From the NCBI GenBank assembly GCA_016217775.1, contig JACRGG010000002.1:1-5202 (forward strand): DNA of 5,202 bases, read 5' to 3'. The position numbers and the translations under genes are program-made. This document shows, piece by piece, positions 4,528-5,202 of this stretch. Source of the stretch: Microcaldota archaeon (GTDB taxonomy: Archaea; Micrarchaeota; Micrarchaeia; Norongarragalinales; UBA97). The notes below the pieces were generated by a model. The model was not told the origin of the DNA. It did no database searches and was given only the letters and a program-made list of their open reading frames with translations. The stretch's first letter is position 1. Each line of letters begins with the position of its first letter.

Positions 4528-5202
4528 TTAATGCTTGAACAACCTGATTCCGGAAAACACCATTGAGATTGCGTTCTCGTCCGCCGCGGCAATCACTTCG
4601 TTGTCGCGAATCGAGCCCCCCGGCTGAATAATGGCGCTGATTCCAGCCTTGGCTGCCTCGTCGATTCCGTCTCTAAACGGGAAGAAAGCGTCGGATGCCA
4701 TCACCGCGCCCTTTGCTTTCCCGCCTGCTTTTCGCGCTGCTATCATTGACGAGTCAACGCGGCTCATTTGCCCCGCGCCAATACCCACGGTAGTATTATT
4801 CTTGGCGAAAACAATTGTGTTGCTCTTCACGTGCCTGCAAACCTTGAACGCGAACAATAAGTCATCCAATTCCGCGTCCGACGGGGCTTTTTTCGTGACT
4901 ACCTTCAAATCCGTTTTCTTAACTATTGGAAAATCATAAGTCTGCACTAATAGCCCGCCGCGGACTTTGCGCATATCAAACAACGCGCTGTTCTTGCTCA
5001 CTCCATTGGTTTGCAAAAGCCGCACGTTTTTCTTCCTGCTAAGCAACTCGACTGCACTCTTCTCAAAGCCCGGCGCGATAACCAGCTCGACGAAATTCGG
5101 TGCGATTAATTCCGCTGTCTTCAAGTCGCACTCTCTGTTTAACGCGATTACGCACCCAAAAGCCGAGAGCGAGTCCGCGTCAAACGCGGCTTTGAACGCG
5201 TC
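4528..5202 (-). CDS. purH: PurH, AICAR transformylase domain (5' part outside the window)
   Basis: This is the C-terminal 224 residues of the bifunctional purine enzyme AICAR formyltransferase/IMP cyclohydrolase, which performs the last two steps to IMP using 10-formyltetrahydrofolate. The frame is open to the window edge, so a start at the TTG near 5124 is not used. Motifs in order: DxxSAFGCVIALNRECD just inside the edge, APNFVELVIAPGF, LRLLQTN-type strand (here VRLLQTNGV), DDLLFAFKVCRHVKSNTIVF, GIGAGQMSRVDSSMIAARKA, the signature ASDAFFPFRDGIDEAAKAGI, IIQPGGSIRDNEVI, and the terminal AADENAISMVFSGIRLFKH. All are hallmarks of the transformylase domain, and the ending is the usual one. In the usual order, the cyclohydrolase domain would lie upstream, outside the window; whether it is present cannot be seen. 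Many archaea use the unrelated PurP/PurO instead. Confidence 0.96.
   Translation of the reverse strand, partial: DAFKAAFDADSLSAFGCVIALNRECDLKTAELIAPNFVELVIAPGFEKSAVELLSRKKNVRLLQTNGVSKNSALFDMRKVRGGLLVQTYDFPIVKKTDLKVVTKKAPSDAELDDLLFAFKVCRHVKSNTIVFAKNNTTVGIGAGQMSRVDSSMIAARKAGGKAKGAVMASDAFFPFRDGIDEAAKAGISAIIQPGGSIRDNEVIAAADENAISMVFSGIRLFKH

Noticed and set aside
4293..4538. 81-codon + strand frame opposite the frameshifted gene
   Set aside because: It shows no recognisable motif or start signal and spans the purH-downstream gene boundary; the - strand reading looks more protein-like.
4631..4939. 102-codon + strand frame opposite purH
   Set aside because: It is antisense to the conserved transformylase motifs of purH; a shadow frame.

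Overview
The window reads as archaeal chromosome. The evidence is a run of archaeal/eukaryotic-type information-processing genes on the + strand: the end of secY, a DUF106 (EMC3/YidC-like) membrane protein, ribosomal protein L34e, a type-2 archaeal cytidylate kinase, ribosomal protein L14e and the tRNA/rRNA pseudouridine synthase Cbf5. Start signals are also archaeal: GGTGG or GTGAT motifs, complementary to the 16S tail, sit 5-9 nt before several starts, and GTG and TTG starts are common. The very short L14e, the missing adk after secY, and a toxin type I associate with DPANN-like genomes suggest a small-genome lineage (Diapherotrites-, Micrarchaeota- or Woesearchaeota-like). That placement is inference only.

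Layout: 1-267 is the secY 3' end, followed by a T-rich stretch. 359-883 is the DUF106 insertase-like protein. 958-1251 is rpl34e, 1289-1867 is cmk, and 1978-2142 is rpl14e, a 54-codon gene easily missed, preceded by a 25-bp imperfect tandem repeat. 2170-3090 is cbf5. These + strand genes form a translation/secretion neighbourhood broken into short transcription units by AT-rich gaps.

Downstream is an accessory insertion: a two-gene toxin-antitoxin module (ribbon-helix-helix antitoxin 3185-3421, RelE/ParE-like toxin 3428-3694) with its own TATA box. It is bracketed by two copies of the cbf5 3' end. One copy is the functional end of cbf5 (3041-3090). The other is a detached fragment just after the toxin (3701-3749). 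The three mismatches in the conserved core are synonymous third-position changes. This looks like insertion into, or replacement of, a gene end, and is the most interesting structure here.

The rest lies on the - strand. It holds the 3' two-thirds or less of purH (5202-4528, AICAR transformylase domain), which makes IMP in purine synthesis. After it comes an AT-richer, unrecognised gene (4492-3739) broken by a one-base frameshift at an A5 run, whose last codons run into the cbf5 remnant. The - strand pair converges on the toxin-antitoxin module.
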